The notes under the pieces: generated by a model
Database searches by the model: none
The model's input: only the letters and a program-made list of their open reading frames with translations
Told to the model about the DNA's origin: nothing
NCBI RefSeq assembly: GCF_963855985.1
Contig: NC_087107.1
Coordinates: 248,001-312,000 of the forward strand
Source: Ostrinia nubilalis
Lineage: Eukaryota; Arthropoda; Insecta; Lepidoptera; Crambidae
Direction: 5' to 3'
Length of the DNA: 64,000 bases
Shown here: in pieces, positions 25,137 through 37,720 of the stretch
Layout: each line of letters opens with the position of its first letter
Position numbering within the stretch: the first letter of the stretch is position 1
Translations under genes and position numbers: made by a program

Positions 25137-26079
25137 AAGGCGCATCTAGCCTGATAAACTGGAGGCGCGTCTAGCCTCGTCATACTCAGTCATAGTCCAA
25201 GGTGCATGTAGCCTGATGAAACTGGAGGCACGTCTAGCCTCGTTATACTAAGTCACAGTCATAGTCCAAGGCACATCTAGCCTAATAAACTGGAGGCGCG
25301 TCTAGCCTCGTTATATTTAGTCATATTCAAAAGCGCATCTAGCCTGATAAACTGGAGGAGTGTCTAGCCTCGTTATACTAAGTCATAGTCATAGTCATAG
25401 TTCATAGTCATAGTTATAGTCAAAGTCAAAGTCAAAGTCAAAGTCAAAGTCAAAGCCAAAATATCTTCATTTGTTTAGTAGACTAATTAATAGCACTTAC
25501 AAATCGTCAAATATTTTGCTCATAAGGAGCCTCTATATGTCTCATACTTAGTCATAGTCAATAGGGCATCTAGCCTGATAAACTGGAGGCACGTCTAGCC
25601 TCGTTATACTAAGTCATAGCCATAGTCTAAGGCGCATCTAGCCTTATAACCTGGAGGCGCGTCTAGCCTCGATATACTAAGTCAGTCATGGTCATAGTCA
25701 TAGTCTAAGGCGCATCTAGCCTTGTTATACTTAGTCATAGTCAAAGGCGCATCTAGCCTGGTAAACTGGAGGCGCGTCTAGCCTCGTTATACTAAGTCTT
25801 AGTCATGGTCAAAGTCATAGTCATAGTCCAAGGCGCATCTAGCCTATTAAACTGGAGGCGCGTCTAGCCTCGTTGTACTGAGTCATAGTCCAAGGCGCAT
25901 CTAGCCTTGTAATACTTAGTCATAGTCAAAGGCGCATCTAGCCTGATAAACTGGAGGTGCGTCTAACCTCGTTATACTAAGTCTTAGTCATGGTCATAGT
26001 CATGGTCATAGTCATAGTCTTAGTCATAGTCTAAGGCGCATCTAGCCTGATAAACTGAAGGCGCGTCTAGCCTCGTTTT
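25137..26079. repeat. Minisatellite: about 12 units of ~62 bp with AGTCAT tracts
   Basis: Each full unit holds two related half-motifs, GGCGCATCTAGCC and GGCGCGTCTAGCCTCG, about 30 bases apart, then a variable run of AGTCAT or AGTCAA hexamers (six AGTCAA in a row near 25420-25456). Two units (near 25710 and 25890) lack the second half-motif and are about 37 bp long. A ~100-bp non-repeat insert splits the array at about 25459-25562. The array lies just inside the right-hand LTR. Confidence 0.9.
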
Positions 26080-26192
26080 AAAAATAACTATTTCATGCAT
26101 TAAACGAAATATTCATACGTTTTTCTACTTGAACTTTTAAAATCAATTACTTTTTAACCAAATAAATAAAAACGTACCTTATGAGCTGTAGA

Positions 26193-26211
26193 TCACATCC
26201 CACTTCTGAGT
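26193..26211 (-). other. Candidate primer binding site of the LTR element
   Basis: Directly inside the right LTR the plus strand reads CACATCCCACTTCTGAGT. This resembles the T-arm and acceptor end of eukaryotic tRNA-Leu (AATCCCACTTCTGA), so the minus strand could pair with such a tRNA. The match is recalled, not searched. Confidence 0.45.
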
Positions 26212-26720
26212 TGAAATGAAACACTCTTGTAGGTTGTTCTAACTTGTATTTCAGCACCACTGATTTACACAATTCCGACATTATGACGTCATCTTAATAG
26301 TACCTCTTGCTTTGAACGCTCAAATCGAACTGACTGTCCAGCGGCATGCCAGCGATAAGGTAACTTCCCCTTCCATCAGCGAAAGTCGACCGGTTCAAAA
26401 CGACTTATCGACGGCATGCTCCGGAACTAGTCAAATGCAATACTTATTTCATAATTAGCTGTTTTCTTAATTTTTAAAATACTAAAATGTATACAATAAA
26501 AATCTAAAATAATTAAATGAAATAATAAATATGAAATAATTGGATTTAATACAAAATAAATTCTAAAATGCCTAGGAAGTAATCAAATAAAGTATTTTAA
26601 TTTAATAACGGGTTTTTGGGTTCTTCTAAAATACAATACAAATACTAAAATTGTTGCAATAACTATTTAAAAGTAACCAATTATCGTATAAAATACAATA
26701 TAAATTCTAAAATCATTACA
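26212..26720 (-). repeat. LTR, copy 2 (5' LTR if the element is on the minus strand)
   Basis: Same 509-bp sequence as 20664-21172, followed by CTAA (26721-26724), which matches the CTAA at 20660-20663. Confidence 0.9.
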
Positions 26721-26724
26721 CTAA

Positions 26725-29721
26725 TTATAATTAAATGTAGATGGCAATAGCATGTCATCTATGTCCCTAAGTGCGAAGGCAGCGTGGCCCGTGAGAGGTT
26801 GCGAAATAGGAAGCGTTGAGGGTAACACTAGAGGCGACATCGATACTCGTGAGCGAGCCGATACCGCGGCGCGAGGGATAAGCGAAAGACGGGTTTAATA
26901 ATGCGGGTTCCACACCAGGAGAAAAGCTAAGTTAGTTCTGCTTAGCTCATATACCTGACGCAGTTTTTTATAGATTTGTGTAAATTGCAAACTATACTAG
27001 TAATAATACGGGAAATTGCGTTAGCTAAGCTAACTTAACGTAGCTCATGGTCTGCAACAAGTTTAACTAAATTAAACTTTTCAATTGACTCATATACTTT
27101 TATTAATGAGATATCAAAATGCGACTCTCTCATAGATTGCGTATGGAAAAGAAAAGCTATGATTTCATTAGTTCGCAAACTCAATCAATTCTTTTCAAAG
27201 TTAGGAAAAATTGTAAAGCAAATCGAAAAGTAGCTGGGGTTTCAGGGCTAATACTCGTATAAGGCAGTGAGTTTCCAAATGAAAGTGATCAAAGTAAAGA
27301 ACTCAAAACTATTTTCGTAAACCAATACTTACGTTGTAGCGAGTTTAGGAAGATATTTTTTAACTCTTTTCCGGTGCAAGAAATTATTCTATTGCGTCTA
27401 TTTACAAATAAATAAGAAAGACGTGACGTGTACCTTCATTAAATGCAATCCACTGTTGTCTTATAACTTGTACCCTGCCCGTATGCGGCAATACAGTTTA
27501 TTTATGGTCTGTTTGATCGCCACAAAGAGGCTATCTATACAGCAGTTGGTTATTTTTCGACTTATAACGCCATTGTGTCAGACAATACGTTATGGCGCAA
27601 GCAGACAAGGGGTGACGACATTCGAGATAGAGTACTTATTATACTGTTGGACTTCAATGGGTTTGCATTTGTTATTTTGGAAGAAACGGCGGTTAGTGAA
27701 ATGTTAGACACTATGATCACTTACCTATACGCAGACTGGTCAATTCAGATTATTCAATTGATTGAAACTGTGGCATGTGGTGTAATAATAAAACAGTCAG
27801 TATTATTATAAAACTTTATTGCACAATAAAATCGTACAAAAGGTGGACTTAATGCTATTTAAGCATTCTCAGCCAATATTACGTTTTCTCTCGCACTCAC
27901 ACTGGTTATGGGTGACGTCACAACAGAGGAAGGCATGTCATTAATTTATAATACGTATTAATTAATAAAATATTGGCGAGTGTGCATCTGTTTCAAAAAT
28001 TACTTTGCGATACCTACCTCTTTTTAAGTAAAAAATAATAAATCAACGAAAGTTAGGTTTCAATATGGTAAAGTTTGCCTTTAATGTCACTGGTTTTTAT
28101 TCATCTTTCAGCACTGGGTTCGATATGAATGATGATTTATTGTGTATTTTTATTCTGTGTGTGTTGATGAGATTGTAAGTTTTAATTAACATGCTGTGCT
28201 TCTTCATAACTTCAGTTGTTACAAAGAGCGACAACGAAACAACCCTGAATTGTTTCCTATAATGATGTGTGTCAACGAAATCTACAGAACGGAACAGTTT
28301 GGCACAAATTCCAACAGTAAATTGAGATCATTACCAGAATAGCACATCGTATTTCGCGGAAAAATAATGTCGAAAGTTTTCACTCGAATAACTGATCGGA
28401 TTACGGAAATTCTTTCACTGGTTGACTTTTATTCTTGTCTGATGTGGCAGGTTTATTTTCCCTTTTCGCACAATGCGGTAAAATATTCTTGATAACAATA
28501 CCCAAGTTGAAACTCTGCGGAAATGATCAGCCAGTTGTATCTAAATGTAAAGTTGTATATTCAAATTGTTTTTACAATATTACTAGCGTACGCGTGGACC
28601 CCGTTTTACCCCCTTAGGAGTGAAGTTTCGAGTTTTTTTAGGGTTTTGCCGGAAATTTTTCAATTATTCGAACTTTTCTCGATCCTTGGACTTCAACGAA
28701 CATTAAAAAAAAGAATTGGTAAAATTGGTCTAGGCGTTGTTGAGTTATGCGCTTACCAACATATTTTGCGATTTATTTTTATATTATAGAATAATAACGA
28801 AACATCATTAAAGGTAAGTACTGAATCTATCTACTGTCCTTATGAATGTAATAAAGATAATAGTCTCAAATAGACCGATTTATAAAAGTATGAGCTTCTT
28901 TGTCATTTTACAAGTAAACTACATACTCGTAGTTATGAAATTTTCTCTTAAAAGGGAAATCGTCTTCTCGGAAACGTTTGTTTGCTCTTAGGGTCTTAAC
29001 GACCGATTGAAAGTACCTACTGTCATCATCTGTTTTTACAGTATTTTTCAGTGTCATTTACAAAAGGTTGAATTCTATTTTAAGGAATCCAGTATTAATG
29101 TGAGTCCAGGCTACTAGAAGTTTACAGTATTCTCACAACATTCATGTTTCTTGATAATAAAGGGTACCTACAGTTTGAGACATTCAAGGAACTGTTGGCT
29201 ATAGCCTGTAACTTCATGGAATCTTTACTGAGTAATTTACACACCTACTTAGTTAAATAAACGTAGTTATACAAACCAAACTCATTGTTTTGCCTCTCAA
29301 AGTTAAACACAGGCGTCAAAAAGTTTTTAGCTTCACAAAATTCGAAATTGCCTGTTTTATTGTATTTGTGCCTTGTACTAAATAAAGTACTTGTTCGTTA
29401 CGACCGAATCGCAGCAAAGTGGTATAAAATACAGTCGTGAACGTGTCAGACATGCCTACATTTCTGTCGCAAAATAGCGTCTGTTACAATTTCATAAGCG
29501 CTACATTGTTTAACTTGTTGTGCCCTCTGTACAGATCGTAAAAGAATTGTCCCGACAAGGGACAATACAACTTTTCCTTTTATTTTGTAATGGAGTGTGA
29601 AACAATATTATTATATCATGTTTTTCATGTAAAAGTTCTTTTTCGCCATTGCGACAAAAAATAAAATGATAGCACATTATTTTTAGAAGACTAAATAATT
29701 ATAAAATATTATTATTGTACC
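26725..29721. other. Intergenic DNA with two doubtful repeats
   Basis: An imperfect inverted repeat at about 26903-27062 (AGCTAAGTTAG and CTAAGCTAACTTA) may be an old MITE. TTTATTGCACAATAAAA followed by GTACAAAAGGTGGACTTAAT at 27808-27875 resembles a dispersed lepidopteran repeat. The rest is unrecognised. Confidence 0.4.
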
Positions 29722-29731
29722 AAGTATCATC

Positions 29732-30242
29732 GTCTCACATCTCACATCACATCGTACTCACGTCCGAAATACCGCAGTGTCTCAAGTCGAAAGTATTTGA
29801 CCAATGTGTGTTGCCAGTGATGGTATACGGATCTGAGACGTGGTCGCTTACTATGGGCCTCATAAGAAGGCTCAAGGTCACCCAAAGGGCGATGGAGCGG
29901 GCTATGCTCGGTGTTTCCCTGCGTGATCGAATCAGAAATGAGGAGATCCGCAGGAGAACCAAAGTAACCGACATAGCTCGCAGAATTGCTAAAATCAAGT
30001 GGCAGTGGGCGGGGCACATAGCTCGTAGAGACGATGGCCGTTGGGGCAGGAAAGTTCACGAGTGGCGACCACGGGCTGGAAGACGTAGCGTGGGCAGGCC
30101 TCCTACTAGGTGGACCGACGATCTGGTAAAGGTCGCGGGAAGAGCCTGGATGCGGGCAGCGCAGGACCGTTCATTGTGGAAAACCTTGGGGGAGGCCTTT
30201 GTCCAGCAGTGGACGTCATTTGGCTGAAAAGAAGAAAGAAAG
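29732..30242 (+). mobile_element. 5'-truncated RTE retrotransposon with 10-bp target duplication
   Basis: From about 29760 to 30227 an open frame encodes the C-terminal end of an RTE-clade reverse transcriptase: IPQCLKSKVFDQC, YGSETWSL, RAMERAMLG, QWAGHIARR, GRPPTRWTDDL, then EAFVQQW and a stop. AAGTATCATC occurs at 29722-29731 and again at 30243-30252, flanking the insert exactly. The catalytic domains and endonuclease are missing, so it is a dead-on-arrival copy. The frame is still open, which suggests it is fairly young. The first ~28 bases (CTCACAT repeats) may be junction filler. Confidence 0.85.
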
Positions 30243-30252
30243 AAGTATCATC

Positions 30253-32973
30253 ACCTATAAGAACAATGGGACAAAACGTCTCCAGAACTGTAGCACTTTA
30301 ATACCTACCTTATGTGATAGACCATGCTTAGCTCCAAACCGCTGGGTTTTTTGGAAAAAGAAATTAAAAAATATATTCATTCTATCATAAATCTGTAAAG
30401 GAGAGTTCGGGAGAGATAATCTTTATCTCCTCAATCTATAAAAACTATGCGGCGAAATTCTTCAAGCGATTTACAACTCGTTTATTATCTTATTGCAACT
30501 ATAAACCCGACAAGAAGTTGACAAAATACCCATCTTTCACTTTGATGTGGAGATTTAAAATGGATGTTTTCGCAAAAATAGCATTTAACAGCTTTTTAAA
30601 CGTGTTTAATAGACTTAGACCATAAAATAGACGTCAACGCGTAATAGGAATTGCTAATTTTATTGCTGTCGAGACTTGTCACTGCTCTCTTTTACGCCAG
30701 TTTCACTTTCGGAGGTTTTAGAGGCCATTAGTAATCGGAAACTTGCAATGATTTTAATGGATTAAACGATTTATGGAGTTACACTTACGTTGATGGTTCA
30801 GTCTCTCAAAAATACGAAACATTATTTAGTTATGTTTAATGTATTAAATGTAAATAATTTCGACGCTCATTATCTGCAATTTTAGAAATAAATAAGTAAG
30901 GTACAGTAGGTAAATAGTAGGTCGTAAGTATGTAGGTACGTAAGAGTAATTTATCGATAGGTACTTACTTGATAATCCTGATTAAAGAAATATACCTTCC
31001 TTACCTCTTACACCTATTTCCTATTTACTAATAGACTTTACTGGGAAATGGTATTTTATATTATTTCCTTCGTACATCCCATCTAAATGAATTTTTATGA
31101 ACGTTATAAAGCTACAGTCGGTCTCGGCCGCATTTTTGCTGCTACTTTCCTAGGCGCTTAGTTCGCTATTTCCTGCAGTTCAGTAGAATGCAATAATACT
31201 TTAACTAGAGTCAAGTAAATACCGTTGTTGTATGCTATTCGGTTAGAGGGTTAAACTATCTCGATCAGATGTATGTGTGAGTCGATACACACACGCTTTG
31301 AGTTTTATGTCTACGAGTAGTAGTTAGGAATTTAGATGTTTGATAGTTAATTCTTGGCCTAGTTTCTTACTTTTTTGTTGATGTTAATAACTTTTCAATA
31401 AAAAAGAAGATTTTTCAGCAATAACAGGTTGTTTTGCGTCATGTAATTATTATTAAGATACCTACAGCTTTCCGCCTGTCACAAAATTATATAAACTTCG
31501 TTTATCAAATTTAGGCATCTTTGGCTTTACATTCGCTTCCGCAAGTTGTCATTTTTTATTTATCGATAAATAACGGAGCACTGATAACGTGAATCTATAA
31601 ATCTTATCTTTTAAATAGGAATTGGAAATCAAAATAAGCTTGTAAGTTTTAGGGGCCAGTAGGGAGACAGAACCGTAAAAGTAACTAATGGGATTGAATT
31701 ATGACCTAACTCCTAAGTAGTCAAAAAATGTCTAAAAAACTCCAAGCAGTAAAGACAATTTTTAAATCGGTTTAAAATTAAATAAGGAATACGAAGTTGT
31801 TTACAAATTGTAACATTATTCACAATAGACTATTAAATATTATAATATATTTTTATTTTTTTGTATTGTAATATTTTTACGTCAAAATACATTATCGTTC
31901 CACACAAAACCAAACTGACTGAGACCAGAGATTTAATTCAAATTTTAGTACCGGTTCCAAAATACCACTAAACAGTGTAATAAAACCACAATATGGAGGC
32001 ATCAAAACGATTTGCATTTATCGTGTCTTTTTGTACGACTTCGGCTTAAAATATGGGTTCTGTAACTATTTTGTGTTTATGGTGCCATTAAATTGTACTC
32101 AAATTCTTTCGATGTCAATATATTACTTCTTGGGTCACCGGTGGAATGGCTTACACTTTCGTTTAGTGTGTGAAAATGAATATTATTGCACTGATTTACA
32201 GTTATTTGCATTAATTTGTTTCTACAAGTCTTTGGCATTGGCGTGGAAACTAAGCAAAGTATAACATAACTTTCAAATAAGATAATATTAAGTAAATAAT
32301 TAATTTTACTAATACAATAGAGTACTAAAAGAAATACAAAACCTTAAGGACACAATAATTAGATTTTTATAAGAGTCTTGCAATGTTTGGCTTTGAAACG
32401 TCAGAAATGTTATCTGTATGTACGAGTAAATGATATCCTTCCTATTAGAATACGTAGATTGTAATCAGTACTTAAATACCGCATTGTATCTGTTTCCCAA
32501 AAGAAGTGCGTGTCTTTATAAGCGCTTCAATGGGAGATCCATCACGCGTTGACGCTAACGACCTTGTAGCTGAATAACGCCTTTATAGCATGACTCGCGG
32601 TGGTATTACATTCATCTTGGGTTATCTGAACTTTGATACGGTAACCCTACAGTATAACATGGTGGATATTTTTGGTCTTGAAAAAAGTTTGAGACAGTTT
32701 CAGACTATGGTGAAAATTAACTTCTGAATGTGTTTCTATGATTAAATAATGCACTGTCTGTCTGTTTCTGTACATTATTTATGACCGAGTTAACCGAGGC
32801 CGAGGTGAAATCGAGTTAGCCCTATCCTACACATATACTGAATTCCATCATTCTTCAGAACCAGAGTTCCATAAACTACAACTTGATATGAGAAAGATCG
32901 ATAAAATTTTTGGAAGATCAAGAAAAGCTTTTCTCAATCAAGAGCTTACGAGCTTCAGGGTCAACAACCAACA
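30253..32973. other. Intergenic DNA, nothing recognised
   Basis: AT-rich sequence with only short open frames. Confidence 0.4.
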
Positions 32974-33163
32974 GTGTGCTTACCATGAGTTTACGTTAGG
33001 TGTGCTCGCTAGCGACTGCGTAAAAAATGACATTAATTGTATGACATATTGTGCAGCGCCCCTACCTAGCGGCTACTTTCAAGAAACAAAATCTTCATAG
33101 AGATTTTTGACGTACTTGCTAGCGAGCACACCTAACGTTAACGTATACTCATGGTAGGTACAC
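32974..33163. mobile_element. MITE with ~45-bp terminal inverted repeats
   Basis: GTGTGCTTACCATGAGT at the left mirrors ACTCATGGTAGGTACACA at the right. The arms share GTTAGGTGTGCTCGCTAGC, with a small insertion in the right arm. The centre carries CAGCGCCCCTACCTAGCGGC. I recognise the motif as common in Lepidoptera. Confidence 0.8.
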
Positions 33164-34145
33164 AGATCAGAAGAGAGCAAGTAGTAAACCAAAGTTTACA
33201 ACTCTTCTAAACTTAACACGCCTAAATAATCCTAAAACACACGCGTATAAAATAATTAACTTAAACAACGACCCGTGTATCGATCCACCAGCTCTATCGA
33301 TCGGATCAAAGGGTCGGGATTTATACTCGCTATTATTAGATCAAACGGAGTTGTGTTTTGGTTTCTAAATTTAAATATTCGAGTGTGCATCGAAATTAGT
33401 CTCGGTTGCTTTTAGATTAGCAGTTGGTTTCGTTTGGAAGATCCTAATTAACTCTTATGGTTTTCTGATATATTTTCTTCCGACAATGAGTTCAATCACC
33501 GTAGTAAATAAGGACCGCAAAGAGGCCCAAGTCAACAGAGAGACCCACGACCCACGACCGAGCCGCCTGGAGACGCGTGATAAGGAGGGCCGACCACAAA
33601 ATTAAATAAAATGGGAATGGGCCAGGCAGAGAAGAATTTCAATCACCTAGCTAAACTTAGCAAAACGTGTATGTTTTCAGATAGATGAAGTAAATGGTCA
33701 TGCTCATCTTTTACCTTGCTCACAGCTAGATTCGAATCCGTGACTGCAGCTAGCTTTAACCGCTTCACAAATCCCTAAGTCATGCGTCTGTCAAGTCAAA
33801 AACCTTGGGGCTATTTCGAAATCCCTCAAGTATATCCACCGTGCCTTCTCATTTTTCACTTTTTCTTTCAACCCATTACAGTTCATAGCGACAGCTATTA
33901 ATACTAGAAAGCGACTGCAAAGGTCACGTGACTAATTATTGCGAACATGCTATGTGACGTGCTATGCGGCTGTCTCTCTCGCACTGATTGACCTGTCTGT
34001 CACAGCGCATTGTGCTAACTGGTAGCTGCAGATGTAGAAACAATAGCGAATCGATAGCGCCAGTCGAAAGCAATTGATTAGTGTTTGATATTTGGTGAAT
34101 GCTAGACTTGGGTGTCTGGTGCTGAATGCGACTAGAAACTTGTGT
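33164..34145. other. Intergenic DNA
   Basis: No gene. A fragment near 33500-33650 (GGCCGACCACAAAATTAAAT) hints at a decayed non-LTR retrotransposon tail, but the match is too weak to call. Confidence 0.35.
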
Positions 34146-34268
34146 TAGGCTGAGTTGCACCACCTTACTTTGACAGTAGCTATGACGATAACCGGTGCTC
34201 TTTGTATGGAGTTTGACTGATTTTTGACGTTTGTCAAAGTTAAAGTAAAATGGTGCAACCCAGCCTTA
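34146..34268. mobile_element. MITE (TAGGCTGAGTTGCACC family), copy 1
   Basis: Left end TAGGCTGAGTTGCACCACCT; right end AAATGGTGCAACCCAGCCTTA. The core holds GATAACCGGTG and TTTGACG. Two more copies lie at 35712-35833 and 55122-55245. Confidence 0.85.
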
Positions 34269-35711
34269 GTTAAATTACGTTAAATTCTAACGCAAGTAGC
34301 ATTACTCAAAGTCTCAGTGCTACACGATTTTTCGTATAGTAACAAATTTCTTAAGTTTGGATCAACATTAAGATTAGGTGATGAACCGTACATGATATCC
34401 TATAACACTTAGGTACTTTTCTATTTTGTTACTTAGGTTCATAAGTAATTTAAAACGCTGTGACGAAGGCTCAAATCTTGAATTCAACACTTAGTTTAAC
34501 TAAGTTTCAGGCTTCATTTCATTTGATCAGGACTTAATACTATTACTATATTACAGCCCACACTATTTGAAGAGGATATAGAAGATTGACACAACCGAAT
34601 ATTAGCGACGTTATTGCGTAGAATTTCCGAACACGGACGTTGGTCGCGTGGCAATTTCCTGGAAAGCGTTATATTGATGATATATTACTCTTAATGAGCA
34701 TACGAGGCTCCATTGAGGTCTTTATGACCGCCGTAAGTAGGCAGCTTGAATCAAATTACATCTTTAGTGACGATTCACGAGGTCACATAATTACCACGTT
34801 TTGTACTGCTCCAGCAGGTAGCTATAATTGAGATGTCATAAAGAGTGTCCGATTCAATGTGCCATTTAATCGAAAGAGTCGTCCATCAAAATTATGGCCA
34901 ACCTTTACTAAAGAGTCAACATGAATTGGGCAATAACTCTCTGAATTTACGTGTTCTCTCTCATGCACACTTAAATATATATTTATTTAATGCAGTTGAT
35001 ATTTTATTTGTAACGTATTTTTTTTCTAAAGTATCTAAAGTAATATTAGTTTTCTTACAACAAAAATTAATGAATGCTGATTATCAGTAGAGATTTATTT
35101 TCCGTTACATGTTTTGTCTATTTGTACCCGTACTTTTTGTGAACAACAAATAATAACGTTTGTAGCAATACTTTCTTCGAAGACTGAATTAGTTTCCGCA
35201 TGGAATTTCCTCCTTCATACCAACACGAATCTATATTTCGTAACATCCGCAATTTTCCTCAGTTCATAAATTATTGTTAAGCACTATTGGTTTCCTTAAT
35301 TGAAATGAAAGTAATATTTTTTTATCTAACATCTTCATTTTGAGTTAGGCGAGAATTAATTTAAAGTACAAAAATATCTATCAAAATTTTTATGGGGAAT
35401 AATCTAAAGTTGACACTCTCTAGTTTCAAAAATAAATACTCGAGGACTTTAAAAGCTAACCCGACACCTGATGAAAACGAAGATAAACGATAAACTTCCA
35501 GAAAAACATTCAATTAACGATCTAATCTCTCGCAAGCACTTCCCACAGCGCGCCGGTTGCCCAACGCTGGGCATGTTTAATTCATTGCCCCGCTAATGGC
35601 CGCGCGGCTGTCGTTAAATCATTAGCGGGTGCCGCGGCGCGACACAAGGTGGGATAGGGCCGATTCATACCGGGACCGGTACAGCGGCTGTGAGAAATCA
35701 GAGGTTAATAC
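34269..35711. other. Intergenic DNA with a GC-rich palindrome
   Basis: No gene. CCCGCTAATG at 35589-35598 and CATTAGCGGG at 35620-35629 form an inverted pair in a short GC-rich patch. Confidence 0.4.
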
Positions 35712-35833
35712 TTAGGCTGAGTTGCACCACCTAATTTTAACCGTAACTATAACGTTAACCGATGTTATTTGTATGAAGTTTGACACAGTTGACGTTTGTT
35801 GTAGTTAAAGTAAGATGGTGCAACCCAGCCTTG
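35712..35833. mobile_element. MITE (TAGGCTGAGTTGCACC family), copy 2
   Basis: Same ends and core as copy 1, more diverged in the centre (TAACGTTAACCGATG). Confidence 0.85.
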
Positions 35834-35898
35834 CATTTAATGCAATATTTTACCTGATCTGAATAGACCCTTAAGACTGCTTTGTGCCATTCCTCGTA

Positions 35899-35955
35899 GG
35901 AGGCCTAGATACGTCCAGCAGTGGACGGCTATACCTAGTGATAGTGATGATGACG
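35899..35955 (+). mobile_element. RTE 3' tail remnant
   Basis: GGAGGCCTAGATACGTCCAG then CAGTGGACGGCTATACC and a GATGATGACGA tail resemble the extreme 3' end of the RTE copies. Nothing upstream is recognisable. Confidence 0.55.
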
Positions 35956-37315
35956 AATGGACCTAAGTAAAACACGGGTTTACTATTCGATTAAATCAAT
36001 CGATAATGGCATCATAAAGTAATGAATAAACTATTTTGGAAACAAAGAGTTACTATAAATAAATTAAAATAACCTTCCTTTTGGCGTGGTCGACGTTTAG
36101 TATGTCTGTCTTTTATTTATCATCATACTATTATTATTTTTCCCCCAAAACAACATATCTAGACATTGTCAAGTCGATTGTCGATTGTTAATCAAATTTC
36201 AGCACTGTCTCGTGCTTCATGTGAATCGCTCCCACTGACCACATACGTTATTATACTTGTTAACCCACTTCTAGATTGAAATGTTACGGCTCAAGTTAAA
36301 GTCGGTGATTTATGAACCTGTTTCTGTACTTATATGTACAGCCGACTGCACATCAGACTATACATTCTTATTGCAAAATTGCACTTTATTACCGCTTCAT
36401 AAGATAGTAAAGAGTCAAGCTCGAAGTGCGCTCGTGGACAGACGTCAATCAACTCGATATACTGCCAGTGTGGAGATTTAAAGCTTACTTTGTAATTTAT
36501 TTAATTAGTGCACGTTTCTAACGACGAGATTTGAGCAGGAAAATGTGACTGATATCAGTTGATATTGGTCGTTAAGACTAGACAGAAAATATACCGCTCA
36601 GTTGTAATCATGTTACACAGTACGATATTTATTCACAAATTTATAAAGTTAATTAACTTTGGGTGCGTAGAATTTAAGCATGTTATTTGAAAGCCGATTT
36701 TGCACATACCTAGAAAACGTACATCATTTGCCCTGTATTTATATTACGAAATACTGTAGTGTAGGAAATTACCCTCAATTTTTATGGTGGTAGGTACTTG
36801 TCCCATACTTAAGCTCATCATAATTATTAATTACAACCAAAATGAACAATAAATTCTCGCCACAATGGGGGTAATTCGGACAGGGACTCCTCGTAATAAG
36901 GCTTTAAAATTTCAATTATGAACGTCAAACTGTCCAGGCCACCCTGTATCCAGAACAGATAATGGAAAAGCATAATTATTTTAATTATCAATCCAATTAG
37001 CAAATCGATTAGAATAATTATTAATTCAGCTATCGCTGAATATCGATTAGAGAGGGATCTATTAGATAGTCCAGATAATTTGAGATAAGTGTTTCGAGTT
37101 GTAATCAATTCGTCACTCGGACAAACAAGTTATTAATAACGGCAGATAGCATCAACAATGAGAGTGAAAGGCGAGTGGCGACCTCTGGTGCACGTGTGAC
37201 AATGACAACTGCGCAAATTAATGTTCTGACAAGTTAGCGCTGTCACAATACAATCATGTCCATTGAGAAAGTACTCCCGAAGATGCAAATAATAATTACC
37301 TTTTTAAAAAAATAA
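35956..37315. other. Intergenic DNA
   Basis: No gene. AAATAACCTTCCTTTTGGCG at 36067 echoes AAATAACCTTCCTTCTGGCG at 17143, a short shared repeat of unknown origin. Confidence 0.4.
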
Positions 37316-37720
37316 AACCGACTTCAAATGCGTGAACACAAAAAAAACTAAAAATTAAAAATATTGCGTATAAAAAACTTCATCCCCAATTTTCCACCCT
37401 TAGGGGTGAAATATTTTCTTCAAATTCGCATGAAACCACCCTTTTGATAATACCTATTCAACAAAAAAATAATCGTTCAAATTGATTTATAATCGGCGGA
37501 GATATTGCGTATAAAAAAGTTCATCTCCAATTTTCCACCCTTGGGGGTTGTTTTTTCTGCTATTAAATTTAAATGGGACCACCCTTGAGGTATTACCTAT
37601 ACGCCGAAAAAAAAATTGTTCAAATCGGTTCATAATTGGCGGAGTTATCGCGTAACAAACATAGAAAAAAAAAAAACATACGGGTCGAATTGAGAACCTC
37701 CTCCTTTTTTGAAGTCGGTT
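37316..37720. mobile_element. Dispersed TIR repeat (AACCGACTTCAAA ends), copy 2
   Basis: Same ends and modules as 16698-17129, with different internal deletions near the left end. Confidence 0.8.

Larger units (their letters stand above)
20660..26724 (-). mobile_element. Complete non-autonomous LTR retrotransposon (LARD-like)
   Basis: Two 509-bp direct repeats (20664-21172 and 26212-26720) bound a 5.04-kb interior and are flanked by the 4-bp duplication CTAA. On the minus strand each LTR begins TGTAATG and ends TTTCA. Minus orientation is inferred from the sequence beside the right-hand LTR, which on the minus strand reads CTCAGAAGTGGGAT. That is complementary to a tRNA-Leu-like 3' region and could be a primer binding site. 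There is no recognisable gag, protease, reverse transcriptase or integrase, so it must have depended on proteins from another element. The LTRs read as identical, so the insertion is probably recent. A clear polypurine tract is not visible, so orientation is not certain. Confidence 0.85.

Noticed and set aside
25137..26079. CRISPR array
   Set aside because: Repeats are of variable length with related spacers, in an animal genome, inside an LTR element; this is a minisatellite.
29742..30059. Minus-strand frames of 90-105 codons
   Set aside because: They are antisense to the RTE reverse transcriptase frame, which has clear family motifs.
33500..33650. Non-LTR retrotransposon tail
   Set aside because: Only a short GGCCGACCACAAAA-type resemblance; too little to support.
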